Notes: generated by a model from the letters alone, not told the origin. DNA of 64,000 nucleotides from Jaapia argillacea MUCL 33604 (GCA_000697665.1 KL197721.1:666112-730111); one strand, 5' to 3'. Shown: positions 45,501-58,318, counted from the first letter of the stretch. Numbers and translations are program-made.

Positions 45501-48500
45501 GTATGTTTCTTTCAGCACAATAATATCCGCTCATTGAACTCTCTTGCAGACGGACGCTCGAGTGCAAACAGTGACCGAAAGCAAGTGATATAGTTCAAGT
45601 CGAGGTTTTACGTTAGTCATTAATTATTCTAACTCTAGCCATGAATGTCCTACGCATGGTCAAGCTGTTTGGGTGGGAGAGCAAAATCGCTCAACAAGTC
45701 GCAGAGAAGAGAGAGGAAGAACTGAAATGGCAATGGAAGCGGCAGATCCTCTCGCTTTGGAATGAAAATGTCAAGTATGTCGTATTGTTCTTCTCCACCC
45801 CCTTTTTGCTCGCTTGACGGTGATGCAGCTACGTTATCCCCATTGTACACATGCTCGTCACGTACATCATCTTTGTGAGTCTCCCAATACCTATTGGTTA
45901 GTGAACGCGCAGTTCGCTGACCGCACATCAGACCGTGGTGATGAAGAAGGAGTTGAACGGCAAGTCATTTTTGTTTGTTGTGCTGCTTTAACTATTCTTA
46001 TGTTGCTTACGCAGCTGCTATCGTATTTTCCTCCATGGGTGGTGAGCGCATCGGTTGAAGACCACTTTTCCTATTCTGATTGAGTGCCCAGTGTTCGAGA
46101 TACTTCGCGGGGAGTTGTTCACGGTGTTCTTCATGGTTCCGCAGTTTATTAACGGTATGCCTTCTGCTGTTTTCCTAACTTCACTTTGTCTGACACTATT
46201 TCTATTCAGCCAAAGTGGCTCTGGACCGTTTTAACGAGTTCCTTCATACCGTGAGTAGTTTTGTCTCCGCAATTCTTTAGATGTCCTCCACTAACGCCTC
46301 GCAACTCAGACTGAACTCCTCGATCAGTTCTCGGGCGCTTCGAATGAGATACAGCTTGAAACTATCGATGTCGAGGTTGGCAAGTGTAGACAGGAGGCAA
46401 TTGGATTCTGCGATGCGACGTTCTCGTGGTCGAACGAGATTCACAGCGGGGCGGCGACCCCTTCCAAGAGGAGCTTCAGGCTGAGAATTGATGACGAGCT
46501 GCTCTTCCAGCGTGGTTGCGTCAACCTGGTCATAGGACCAACGGGTTCAGGAAAGACATCGCTATTGATGGCTCTTCTTGGTCCGTCCATTATGTTTCCG
46601 TCTTGGCGTTTGTGGCTGACAGAACTCCCTCGCTTGAACTTTGAAGGGGAGATGCACTTCATCCCATCGGGTCCTCATTCGTGGTTCAACCTTCCTCGAC
46701 GCGGCGGAGTTGCATATGCTGCGCAAGAGTCTTGGGTTCAGAATGAAACGATCAAGGTTAGCAGTAACAAATTCACTGACTATTGTCAGCTGCTGATATT
46801 TGTCCCAAGGAAAACATATTGTTCGGTGCGCCATACAACGAGGAACGTTATCAGAAAGGTCAATCTTAGAATCTCTAAGTGTGAATATTTCATTCAACTT
46901 CGGACGTAGTTATCTATCAGTGCGCGCTCACGAGGGATTTGACATTATTTGATGCCGGTGACAAGACCGAAGTGGGGGAGAAAGGACTGACTTTGAGGTA
47001 CCGTGGATATGTGGCCTCGTCGTTCCCGCCAGTTCACTGACTCCGTTCTTAGCGGTGGCCAGAAGGTGTGGAACCTGAGACTCGCCTCAATGCCTAATCC
47101 ATAATGCCCCTTAGGCTCGCATCACGCTCGCTCGGGCTGTCTACTCCTCGGCTGAGATCCTGCTTCTTGACGACGTAAGTGTGACAACTCATCGACTGGC
47201 ATGAAAAGTTCCTAACTACCGCGCAGGTGCTGGCAGCTCTCGACGTCCACACTTCGAAGTGGATCGTGGACAAGTGCTTCAAAGGTAACCTCATTCGGGG
47301 CCGCACCGTTATTCTAGTGGTAAGGAAATAATCTACTGTCAATGTTGGTGGTTCTGACCGTAGGCATCAGACGCACAATGTGGCACTTGCAAGTTCAGTT
47401 GCCAGTGCTGTGATCTCTCTTGGGGCAGATGGGCGTATCCTGAGCCAAAGTTCTGTCGCTGATGCCCTTCAGAAAGATCATCATCTCTCCACGGAATTAG
47501 CGTTAGAGAAATCGGGAATCGAGAAGGCTGCTGAAGAAATTGACTCGGTGGAACTTGATGTGAAGAAGCCAGACGGGAAACTCGTCGTTTCCGAAGAGAT
47601 CGCTGTGGGGCATGTGAGTTGGTCTGCAAGTATGTCAGCTCATAATGATTGCTACAACTTTGGGAACTCATTTCTCCAAGTCAAAATGTACTTTAATGCC
47701 ATGGGCGGAACTTGGCCCACACTTTTCTGGGTCGCTTTTCTAGGATGTGTCACCCTCACTGAAACGTCGAACGCGTTCCAAACATGGTTCCTTGGTTACT
47801 GGGCCGACCAATACCGTATCCATCCAGCACTTGAAGTGTCTGTCCCTTAGTGAGCCCTGATTGCACTTGCACCTTCAGATAGACGTTCACAGATGACGCC
47901 TAGCTATTTGACCGTTTACGTGCTGCTGCTTTGCTTTTTGGTCGTGGCATACTGTATCGGATACCTTATATTCTACCTCGGTTCGTTGCGGGCATCGAGG
48001 GATATTCACCAGCAATTGATGGCCTCGGTGCTGGGTACGACACTAAGGTAAGTGCGAACATTTTTGGCGAGCTCGGCTAGTTGGTTCTCATTATTCTTGT
48101 AGGTGGTTGGACATGACACCTACATCCAGAGTCATCGCTCGGTGCACACAAGATATTCGGGCTAGTGCGTCTAACTTCTGATGATTTTGTGATGGATCGT
48201 TGATGCTCTCAACAGTCGATGGGCCGATCTTCACAAATATGGGACATATGCTCGAATTGACCATTGCAATGTTTTGCAAGTTCGTCGCTGTCGTCATATT
48301 CACCCCCCCTTTCGTGGTTCCTGGGATTATTATCGCCTTGCTTGGCGGTTGGATTGGTCAAGTCTACATGAAAGCTCAGCTCGCCGTGAAACGCGAAATG
48401 AGCAATGCAAAATCGCCTGTCCTTGGTCACTTTGGCGCCGCCATCGCTGGTATCGGTACGCTCACTGTAACGTTCACATACGGTCTGCGAATCTCACGCA

Positions 48501-50228
48501 TACCAGTTTCAATTCGTGCATATGGCGCGCAGTTTGCCTTTCGACAAGAGTCGCTCAGAAGAATCGATCGATACACAAGGTCCGGGAGGGTGTTTCACAA
48601 TCTTAATAGGTGGGTCACATCGTCCTTGTTTCTGCACCGCGCTCAACCCAGGTCAGATGGATTGGTATGCGCATCGATGCGCTTGGCGGTATATTTGCGG
48701 CGGCCTTGGCTGCATACCTAGTTTACGGCAGACAGTTATCCTCAGCCTCTGACACCGGATTCTCGTTGACGATGGCCGTCGGCTTTAGTAGCCTGATTTT
48801 GGCATGGGTGCGTATCTTTAATTCATTTGAAGTCGAAAGTAAGTCAGCGCCGCTTCAATGCTTTGGAGATCTAACAATGACGCTCCGAGTTCTTCAGGCA
48901 ACAGGTGGGAGGTAACAACGAGGCTATTCCTCTGTTACTGACAAGTCTGAAGTCTGGAGCGACTTCAGCAATATATCTCAATAGAACAGGAGGCGAAGCC
49001 AACCACAAGCGGAGCCCCTCCAGCATACTGGCCTTCTTCAGGAAACTTGAGGGTCGAGAACCTCTCCGCCCGCTACTCTACAGTAAGTCAGGCGAGTCCT
49101 GTGGCTGAACGCGCTTTGCCTGACCCCCCCACCCCCAGGATGGTCCCAAAGTTCTTCAGGATATCTCCTTCGACATCAAATCCGGCGAGCGTGTCGGCAT
49201 TGGTAAGTGCTTTCGATTGGCATCTGCATCATACTTAACGTGATTCAATTCACCATCAGTCGGAAGAACCGGCAGCGGCAAGGTACTCTTTACCTCCAAA
49301 ACATGGTTCATGAATTTGATGCTCATTCTCTGCTCTTTCCACAGAGTTCCCTGACCCTTTCCCTCCTTCGTTGTATTCCCACCGATGGCAAAGTTTATTT
49401 CGATGGGTTACCTGTTGATTCTGTGAATCTAGATGCCCTTAGGTCCAACATCACCATTATCCCGCAAGTCGTGCGTGCCATTTTCATTACTTTTCACGAA
49501 GGGGAAACCTTACCCTCTGTCTCGACGTTAGCCGGAACTTCTGAGTGGTACTCTGCGGCAAAACCTAGATCCCTTTGGCCAACACGATGATGCCACCCTC
49601 AATGATGCCCTTCGTCATGCTGGCCTCTTTTCTCTTCAAAACGAAGATGACGAAGGGAGGATTACCTTAGACAGTCCTCTTTCAAGCGGGGGAGGCAACG
49701 TTTCTGTGGGACAGAGGCAGATCTTGGCGCTTGCAAGAGCCATGTTAAGGCGGAGCAAGTTGCTGATCCTTGACGAAGCAACTTCTGCCATCGGTCCGTG
49801 CCAAGTGCAAAACCCTTCCTTCTGGACTAACTTTCTCCTACAGACTACAAGACTGATTCTGTTATCCAGTCATCTATTAGACACCAGCTCTCAGGGGATG
49901 TCACGATTATCACTATTGCTCATCGTCTACAAACTATCATGGATGCTGATAAGATTGTATGTCATGCTCCTTTCTCCGATTCATATTTGAAAATACCCAC
50001 CGTACTTGTGCGTTTCCTTCAGATGGTGCTTGATGCTGGACGGATTGTGTGTTCACTTCATTTTTCCAATCGAAGCAACCCTTTGACGCGGGGTTCTCTC
50101 CATAGGCCGAGTTTGGAAGTCCGAGTGAGCTGCTCAAGAATGACAAGGGAATGCTGAGAGCACTTGTTGATGAGAGTAATGACAAATCGGCCCTGTATGC
50201 GATGGCTGCGGGAGAGAGGCAGTTGTGA
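42590..50228 (+). CDS. ABC3, full-length ABCC-type ABC transporter, with assembly gap
   Basis: The start is ATG 42590 ([15 protein letters not shown]) and the stop is at 50226-50228 (MAAGERQL). The exon plan equals that of ABC2. An N-run at 43478-44082 covers the end of one exon and an intron near the start of the first membrane domain. The cytoplasmic insert (44.8-45.1 kb) is shorter than in ABC2 by a few residues and differs most here, then [21 protein letters not shown] resumes. NBD1 has GPTGSGKTS at 46535, AQESWVQN, spliced SGGQK and [17 protein letters not shown]2 has GRTGSGK at 49261, [15 protein letters not shown] at about 49.70 kb, [11 protein letters not shown] and [15 protein letters not shown]. 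Catalytic features match ABC2. It is the tandem duplicate of ABC2 and converges with the dehydrogenase gene (255 bp between stops). Confidence 0.83.
43478..44082. other. Run of N (605 bases), assembly gap
   Basis: The flanks match ABC2 on both sides. In ABC2 the matching interval (35894-35979) is only 86 bp, so the gap is either padded or hides extra sequence. Confidence 0.95.
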
Positions 50229-50483
50229 CGTTGGTCCTATCCACATCTGTTACGCGTAGAACAAAATTCTCTTGTTTCATGTCCATGCCATCCACGCTCG
50301 TCTCAAATTAGCGAGACGTCCGCAACCCACCATCGGATGGGCCTGCAGCCATTTGCTTCCACGCGTCGAACGAAGATTCCAAGGGATACATATGATACCA
50401 CGGCCAGCAATTATAGTCATGTCCAGTCCAGTCCTGCCCAGGCGTACCCAAGAAATATTATACAACCTAAATTTGACCTAAAT

Positions 50484-52421
50484 CTACAACTTCGACGACC
50501 TCGCAGCAATCTTGGCGTCAAGCTTGGCCTAACGAGACGCCCCACCATTCAGCATGCAATCACAAATAATAGACAAAGCGAGACGCACCTTGACTGCATC
50601 CATGTACTTGTCAGTGACGACCCAGTGTTCCCTCTTCATCTGCTTGCCGTAGATGGCAAGGGCCAAATCTTTAGTCATAATACCATCAGCATCAATAACC
50701 TCGACGCAAGCCTCCTCCAAGTCAACACAGAACTTCTTCAACTCCTCGTTCTGGTCCAACTTGGCTCGGTGGAGGAGACCACGTGTCCACGCGAAGATAG
50801 ACGCGACAGGGTTAGTCGAAGTCTCGTTGCCCTTTTGGTATTCACGGTAATGGCGGGTGACCGTACCTACAGTACAATTGATTGAAGTCAAATCAGTAAA
50901 AGAATGTTGAACGGAAAGGGAATCCTACTGACCGTGAGCAGCTTCAGACTCGACGATCTGGCCATCGGGGGTAATGAGTTCACTAGTCATCATACCCAAA
51001 CTTCCGAAGCCTTGCGCCAAGATATCACTCTGGACATCACCATCGTAGTTCTTGCACGCCCAAACGAAACCTCCTGATGACTTGATGGCTTGCGCAACCA
51101 TGTCGTCGATCAGTCGGTGCTCGTAGTAGATACCAGCTGCCTCGTAGGCGGCCTTGTATTCGCTAAATGAACGAATGGGTATGTGGTTGAGGGAAAGAGG
51201 GGACGTGTACTAACGCTTCGTAGATCTCTTGGAAGATATCCTTGAATCGACCATCGTATTTCTTGAGAATGGTGTTCTTTGTCGACATGAACTGTCATCC
51301 GAAACCATTAGTTCATCAACAACAACCCCAAACTAATTGTACATACCAAAGGCATATTCTTCTGCAACGCCATCTTAAACGACGCATGCGCGAACCCTGT
51401 GATCGACTAAGAACCAATCCCATTAGCAACGCACTCCTCCCTCCCCAAAAATGGAAAAAGAAGAAAACGCACCTCGTCGGTGTTGTACATGGCCAAAGCA
51501 ACACCAGGCCCGGTGAAATCATAAACCTCCAACTCAGCCTTGGCTCCACCATCAGCTGGGGTGAAGACAAGTTGCAACTTCCCAGCTCCAGGAGCAAGGA
51601 AATCGGTCGCCTTATATTGATCACCGAACGCGTGCCTGCCAATAACGATTGGCTTGACCCATCCTGGAACCGGCCGGGGGATCTTTTCGAGGATAATGGG
51701 TTCACGGAAGACTGTTCCGCCTAGGATGTTTCGGATCTGAGGGGCAAAAGAGTTACTTAGGGATGGCGAGAGGAGAATAAGGGTGGCGGACGTACGGTGC
51801 CGTTTGGACTCTTCCACATGGACTTCAACTTGAATTCCTCAACTCGGGCTTCATCGGGGGTGATAGTTGCGCATTTGATACCGACATGGTATTTCTGAAT
51901 GGCCTCAGCGGCATCGACTGTCACTTTGTCGTTGGTCTACACAGACGAAATCAGCCTGAGGACACATAGCCTACTAAAGGATGCTCACCTCATCACGATA
52001 CTCTAGGCCGAGGTCATAGTATTTGATGTCCAGTTGAAGGTATGGAAGGATGAGCTACGTGACACGAGCAACTTGTCAGTTCAGAACGTGGTACGGCAAT
52101 TGAGTGGACACACACCTCTTCTCGGATCTTCTTCCAGATGATCCTGGTCATCTCATCTCCGTCTAACTCTACAACAGGGTTCTGTACAAGAATTTTTTCC
52201 TCTGCACCTCACCCGTCAGTAACCATGGTTCTGCTCGTTACACAGAAAGTGAATGGGGACGTACGTAGGCTGGCCATGGTAGTAGCAAATCCTCTAAATG
52301 TGGATGCAAGTGCAGGGGAGTAACGTGGAGAGACAGACAGTGTAGAACGAGAGATAAATGATGAAGCAACTCGTCCTGCTCCCCGAGTCCTCAATAACAT
52401 TGGTACGGAACGGGACAACAT
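50484..52421 (-). CDS. NADP-dependent isocitrate dehydrogenase, mitochondrial/peroxisomal type
   Basis: It oxidises isocitrate to 2-oxoglutarate with NADPH formation. ATG 52421 opens [21 protein letters not shown], an Arg/Ser-rich, acid-free leader of mitochondrial type, with a second in-frame Met at MASL just before the mature start [21 protein letters not shown]. Further exons carry [54 protein letters not shown] (substrate-binding region), ALYNT-type [30 protein letters not shown] (metal site), [17 protein letters not shown] and [13 protein letters not shown]. The last exon encodes [14 protein letters not shown], ending in SKL, a peroxisomal PTS1. All signatures of eukaryotic homodimeric NADP-IDH are present and the gene looks intact. 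Alternative starts could give mitochondrial and peroxisomal forms. Confidence 0.93.
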
Positions 52422-53767
52422 CTTCTTCCGTTCCGAGTCCGACTTCGGCTAAGGAGGAAAAATGTGGGTCGACGGATCGATAAGTACTACTACGGCGGCG
52501 TAAGGATGCTGCAGGGCGGCAACCAAGAATTTCGGTGTCGCTAGTCAAGCTACGAGCGCTGAAAGTTGGGCTACAAGGTACACAAGGCGTGTACGTGGAC
52601 ACACTCGTTATAAAGCAAGAAGTGTTCTGGAGAATTACGGGAGCAAAAACACGGTGTTGATAGACACAGGCCCGCATGACCAAACGGGTGAAATGATGAA
52701 GTCGGGGCGCAACCGGTGCGGGACGGGCTTGCCTGCTTGTCGTTCACCACGACAGCGGCGGCCTTCGCTCAACATCAGAATCCCTCCTCGATCACTACGT
52801 TCCCTGTTCTCCCGTTCTAAACAACCCATTCTTCAACTGAAAGGAGTCTGTAAGGTCTTATCATCTCGCAAACAAGACCACGCCTACTGCTGGGCAGCGC
52901 TCTTTCTCCCATGCCAACACTCCGAAGCGATCTTCCCCATGGGGTCGAGATCTTCCCTCGTTCCACACTGCGCTCGATAAGCCGCCGTCTTTCCCACCAA
53001 CTGAATGGTGCTTATATACTAGGACTTTACTGCAAGCCGCAACCACCACACCTGGACCTTCTCGTGGTGACTATGTGAAACCACGAACTGAAATATCTCA
53101 TATGTCTTATACGTCTTGATAAGTGGACACCACCTAGTTCTCACTCTCATCCATGCGTGCGATCCTGAGTTTTCCGAATCTGGCCCTCTCTCTAAGTCAG
53201 TTCTCATTTCATTTGGAGGTCATGGTGTTGAACCCAGGAACCATGGAGGCCTAGCGTAGGCAATCAAGCTTTGATTCCGAGTTCATTTGCCCACCGATGA
53301 ACGTGTTTGATGGTCTCTCAACCACTGATAGATGTCGTCAAATGGATCGCCACACGTTCAGGGGATCGTACTTTGCAAATCCCGGCGTTCATATTATACT
53401 GCACTTAATCCGTTACCTTGTCGTAGGCTACTTTGCTGCCCTTGTTGCCGTTCGTAAATGGATGAGATGGAATGCTCGTTCCTCTTTTGACGGAAATACT
53501 CAGCGATGGGAGCGACTCTTCGCTGGCTTGGCCGGTTGAACTTCGCCTCTCCCCCCCCTCCACGTTAGCAACCGAGAATGAAAAGGTGAGCTGACGATCA
53601 AAAACATGATTGACAACCTTACGCCGAAGCTTAGCGACGGCGATACGCATAATAACACCTATCATTTCCGCGAATAGATCTACTGAATATTCCTTCACGA
53701 CATCTCGCAAACCTCAGGATTTATCTGCACCTTCGGTCACTTCACCGCTTTACCTCTGAGAAGACTC
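52422..53767. other. Intergenic region between isocitrate dehydrogenase and AA9 genes
   Basis: It holds the dehydrogenase promoter. An 80-codon ATG frame at 53297-53539 has one possible membrane helix but no recognisable family or splice support. Nothing else seen. Confidence 0.4.
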
Positions 53768-54742
53768 TCAGCCGGTCCAGACAGCCTGTGAATTCGTTAG
53801 TAAACAGTACGGTAAGTACTTGAGAGGTCAACTCACAGGACCAGGCTGGGTGTAGTTGGCGGGGATGGGACTATAGATGTTGATCAAGATACCAGGCTCG
53901 TAGCCGGTGTAAACTCCTGGGATGCTAACAAGAGGGCCTGGGGTCCCAGATCCGCCACCAGTCACGGCGATTTGGCCACAAGACAGCTGTCACATGAAAC
54001 GGACATTAGGACAATGTTCTCAGCCTATGCTACAGTACGCACGTAGAATTGAGCGCCGCCATATGTCTCGGCTACATGGAGTGCTATAGCCTCCATCCTG
54101 ACCAAGTATTGACCAGTGGGCAAGGTCTTGGGAATAGTGAAACTGACACCGGCCAGATTTTGCGCGGGGAAAGTGATGGACGTTCCGCCATTGGTGACGG
54201 CACTGATCTGGTAAACCTTGAACCAAACTTGGCCGGACCCGTCAAAGGCCGTCACGTTGCCCGTCGGGGCCTTGGCCATGTAAACGTTGACGACCTAAGG
54301 CGAGCGTTAGGCAGTACAGATCTCGACAGGAGTGCAGTACCGACACCAGGATGATAAATGGTGCCATCGCTCATGATCCCGAGTGTTGCGCCGGCGGCAA
54401 TGCTGATGGTTGAAGCAGTAGCTTGAGTGGTGGTGTCATAACAGCGGAATTCAGCACTGGTGACATCGGTGACCTGAATAACAGTGCTTGGTCAGCAATC
54501 AGCTTGACGATTACAAGCGAACATCGCGTACAGGATCTTGGGTGTTGTAGTTATCGGTTTCGCGGACATTGACCCAGGCAGGGGTTGTGGTTCCACCTAC
54601 AACCAGAGAAGGGAAGGTATCTGAAAGTTCGAGGAGGGACAAATAAGAAGTCTGAACAGCATTTTTGTAAATGGAACGTACAATGAGCAAGCGCATGAGA
54701 GGCGAGAGTACAGAGGGTAGCGATGAGAGCGAAGGACTTCAT
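53768..54742 (-). CDS. AA9 lytic polysaccharide monooxygenase, secreted
   Basis: This is a copper enzyme that cleaves cellulose or related glucans oxidatively outside the cell. ATG 54742 gives a signal peptide [19 protein letters not shown], and the first intron splits the mature start, which reads [11 protein letters not shown] after splicing: an N-terminal His as needed for the copper brace. The second His lies in [21 protein letters not shown], and the AQFY stretch supplies the axial Tyr and Gln region. Later exons give [48 protein letters not shown] and a short last exon AVWTG with stop at 53768, the usual family ending. Cys in FRCYD and LSCGQ can pair. No CBM1 or C-terminal extension, so a single-domain AA9. 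Confidence 0.9.
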
Positions 54743-55711
54743 TTTGGAGTCGAGTTTTAACCCTTTATCGTCACCGCTGTTGCCGCTGTACGATGGGGAC
54801 TCTATACTGTCGCCATGCCCCCTCTTATACACAAGTTGAGTGGCCAATAATAGGATTGTTCAGAGGTCGAGAGCGAATAGTCGCATCGTCGGCCAAATCA
54901 TCATGAGGCACTTTCGAACTGGACATAAGGCACTAGTTCGGCGAGAAGGAGGGCAAACCCGAGGAGATGTGCGCCTTGGATGAAGATGCTCAATCCGAGG
55001 AGAAAACGAAGCCTTTCCGTGGCATGGTCTCATTGTATACGTTGCGAGAGGCGGCAAGCGCTTGCCAACCTTGGAGGTGATAACAAACGATAGCGGCTTG
55101 AGAGGCGAGCGAAGCGGTGCGGAAAGACATGGCCGCATCCGATATTCATCCACTTCACGTCCCGACGAAGGAGATTGAGCCAAAACAAGAACAGGTCGTC
55201 GACGAAGGAGTCCGACCGTGACAGGGGTTTCATGGTTGTATATAGGAAGCGAGAAGCGGCCTAAAGTGAAGAAGGGGGCGATACAGCTTCAAAGGTGCAG
55301 TTGGACCGGAGGCCAAGATGCTCGAAATAAATATTGGATGGAAGGGAATCTTCAATACGGCTGGCGTAAGGACCAGAGAGGGCTGTGCTTGTTCCATGGA
55401 TAGACAAGGATTACTGGATACGATGTGGTGATCAACATGGTAGACGTTTGGGATGTTGTGCACTCATTCAGCCCAACGGATGATTGGGTCACTGGGAATG
55501 GTAGCCACTGGGAATGATAGACGTGGATCGCAGAGACAGAGAGCGTCAATGGGGTGAGATGAATGACTGCTGGGATGTAAGATTGTTGTTCAGTTGTTTA
55601 TTTTTATCTGCTTCGGGCAGGTGACCTCGGTTTGGTGGGGAATAATAAACCTCGGATACGAGATGATTGGAAGCCCTTTCCATCCGAACATGAGGCGAAT
55701 CTAATCCACAA
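54743..55711. other. Intergenic region
   Basis: It holds the AA9 promoter. Open frames on both strands overlap without family resemblance. Nothing else seen. Confidence 0.4.
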
Positions 55712-56496
55712 TCAACGACGCGAACCATGTGTCTTGTTGAACCAGTGTCGGTAGGCTGCGTAAAGGAAACACGCCAAGATGAGACCGAGGGCAACAATCG
55801 TCGTTGTCCCAAAAGTAGAGGTTTCGGTTTCAATCTTATGACACAATGTGGGCAAGTGAGAAAGGTGGTCCATCAGTCCATGCTGCCACCGTGATGTGAG
55901 GCACGTACCACGGAAGTGAATGGGGAGAGAATCGGTATTGTGAAATGATAGGGGGGACGGTGATGGACAGGCCGTTGAGATCGATAGAGAAGATATACGA
56001 CAATTACCAGCAGGACGATGAGGGAACAAAGGAATATCATCTATCCATGTGTGACAATCTTGTTGGCTGACGAGTTCAATGCGCGAGACTGACTCACCAT
56101 CAGCTTCTCGAGTCTGGCTTGTTTGACATGAACTTCCATCTTAAGTTTCTCGATTTCCTCCTTTGAGACATCCATGAGCTACAGGGAGACTATATGCTCG
56201 TCAAGAGAGCTCACAAGTCGATGGTGGTCACCTGGAAGGCTCAAATGCGCTGAGAGGTTGACTTGAGAGACCTGAGAAGCCAGCAGCGTCTCTGCCATCA
56301 GCGCTCGAGTTGCCCAGTATTTTTCCCCCGTTGTTTGTGCAGTGATCTGGGTTCTCTGGGAGGGAAGGCTGAGTGCATATTGGAGGGTTCGAGATTGCGT
56401 GGGAGTTGACGATAGTTGTGGCGCCTTCCACTGCTGTTCGGGTTGAGATACTAGAGCCAAGGACGATGGGGTCCTGGGTTTCCGGATTTTGTTCAT
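55712..56496 (-). CDS. Small protein with coiled coil and two membrane helices, unknown
   Basis: ATG 56496 begins a basic, Ser/Thr/Gln-rich N-terminal part (MNKIRKPRTPSSLALVSQ). A short heptad-like segment follows (KEEIEKLKMEVHVKQARLEKLM), then a hydrophobic helix (IFLCSLIVLLVIVVYLLY), a His/Pro/Arg-rich loop, and after another intron a second helix (TIVALGLILACFLYAAY) with a basic end RHWFNKTHGSRR. The junction before LMDVSKEEIEK needs an intron of only 36 nt (about 56172-56207) to stay in frame; the exon before it is therefore the weakest part. I do not recognise the family. The layout suggests a protein anchored with its N-terminus in the cytosol. Confidence 0.5.
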
Positions 56497-57160
56497 GAAA
56501 GCTGGAATAGTAGAGAGGATAGTGGAGGTGTTCAGTTACTATCGATGAGAAACCAGGGAGTTACGGACAACTTGAAGGTGGCGCACAGCTTAGATCTGGC
56601 ACCGTGACAAACCATGTGGCACGTGACGTGTTATGCACCGTGTTAAGCAGCTCGCAAACGGCCTACAATAGCGACTCCAACAATAGCGTGTGATCTAGTA
56701 TCTGATAGCCCTCCTTCCGTACAGCACCGCGATCTCATATTGTCCATAGATACCAAGGTTGAAGGAGTTGCTGTGGCTCTCATGCACCTGACCATCTCAT
56801 CGCCGTCGTTTCCTGCCGCTTATCTTGACTGTGACCATACCTTGCAATCGGCATCTGTAATCCGCTCCGGAGGTGTCAAGCGGCACACCGAACCAGGACC
56901 AACCGTGTGTATGGGCTGTCTGGTCAGGCTGAACGACGGGTTCCGCAAAACTGAAGTTTGCTTGACTAGAACTACCGCAAGGAATTGAATACATAACTGA
57001 CGATCCCATCGGCGGAAATTAACACAGTCCAAAAGGCACCATACACTCAAGTGCCTCAACATATTCCCTGGCTCAAAATGTTTTAGAATGGATGGGTACG
57101 CAGGGAAACAAACTCACCGACGTCAATCGAAGTTTGGGGTATCATTGCGGATGACACAAG
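56497..57160. other. Intergenic region
   Basis: A 70-codon minus-strand ATG frame (57009-56797) and a GT-AG-like pair nearby may be untranslated-region sequence of the BTB gene. Nothing is supportable as a gene. Confidence 0.35.
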
Positions 57161-58318
57161 TCATGGTGCCCCAACTCCCAACTCAAAATATACCGCTATC
57201 TTCTCCCAAATCACCTTCCTTGAAGCCGACCAAACGGTTTCGATAGCCTTCGCACATTGAGGGCAAACCCCCAGCTGACGCAATCCCTGGTCGGCAATTT
57301 TGACGAGATCGCCGATAGTTTCGATGGGCATACATAATTTTATACGATCTCGGAGCCCTATGACGCCAGTCTGTCCGAGATATGGAACGCAAACGTCCCA
57401 AAACCTCGCCGAACCCTGTAGACAATTCGGAGGTGGACCCTGAGCATGCTGCGCGCACAAGACATTGAATGGGACACGGCTGAACATCGTGAAACAATTT
57501 CGCAACATCTCGACGCCAACAATCAATCTTTCGGTATCGGCAGATGAAAGACTGGATACGTTGTTGCCAACGGCCGCACCCCCGAATTGCCAGGTTCGGA
57601 TACTGAGATCGTAAAAGAGAGGGGCAAGCAAATCCGGATCGGAGTAGTTGCACTGTCGAAGAAGGGAGATGACCACCGCGGGATGGATGATCGCATCGTC
57701 AACGGGAAGAGGCGGATCGTTTTGTTGACCTTGGCCATTGATACGAAGTCGGAAAGCTGCGTATTTTGCATCGTGTTTGTCGAGAGATGAGGGCCATTCT
57801 TCCCGTAATTTAGCTAGAATTTCCTGGCGAGGGATTTCGACGCCGTACTTTGTACTCATGCGAAGGATGGCTGACAAAGTGGGAAACGTCTCAATCGTCA
57901 GGTTGGGACAATCTACGCGCCTAATAAACGACAGTAGATGGAACCAGATAAATCGGAATTGGTGATATGTGACAGAGTATTATATGAAAGCTCACATCCC
58001 ATCATAAATCACTTTCAAGAAAGCCTCAATGTCATCACGATCGTCGTCGAGAATAACGAGAGGAAGCCCTCTTAGGAACTCCCTCTTTTGACCTTCACGG
58101 GGAGTAAGCAGGTCACCAAAAACGGTTGAATGCCTGGAGAGCAAGGACCGATGGATGCAAAACAGAGTTCTTCCGCACTTCAAAATGACATTCCCATCCT
58201 CGCAGTAGAGTGTTGGATGGTTGACGAAGACCTTCGCGTCGTCGGCTGGGATCTCAGAGCCCAGGCGTGGGCGTTTGCGATCCAATTTCGCTGGCGATGA
58301 TGAGGAAGAGGACGCCAT
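57161..58318 (-). CDS. BTB/POZ domain protein
   Basis: ATG 58318 (MASSSSSSPAKLDRKRPR) was chosen; an in-frame ATG 15 codons upstream is possible. Exon 1 contains the N-terminal half of a BTB fold: HPTLYCEDGNVILKCGRTLFCIHRSLLSRHSTVFGDLL, then PLVILDDDRDDIEAFLKVIYDGM. Exon 2 continues with FPTLSAILRMSTKYGVEIPRQEILAKL and a helical C-terminal part containing PAVVISLLRQCNYSDPDLLAPLFYDLS and CPQCAKAIETVW. This is the common basidiomycete type, which exists in many copies per genome. BTB domains mediate dimerisation and often Cullin-3 binding, but no partner can be named here. It ends ELGVGAP at 57161. Confidence 0.85.

Larger units (their letters stand above)
42345..50570 (+). repeat. Tandem duplication copy 2 (ABC3 with flanks)
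   Basis: It is collinear with 34765-42325. Identity is highest in the promoter and 5' exons and in the last exons, lower in the middle. Confidence 0.85.

Noticed and set aside
53297-53539. 80-codon ATG frame with one hydrophobic stretch
   Set aside because: No recognisable family, promoter or splice support; too short to call.
56797-57009. 70-codon minus-strand ATG frame downstream of the BTB gene
   Set aside because: It is probably flanking or untranslated sequence; no family features.
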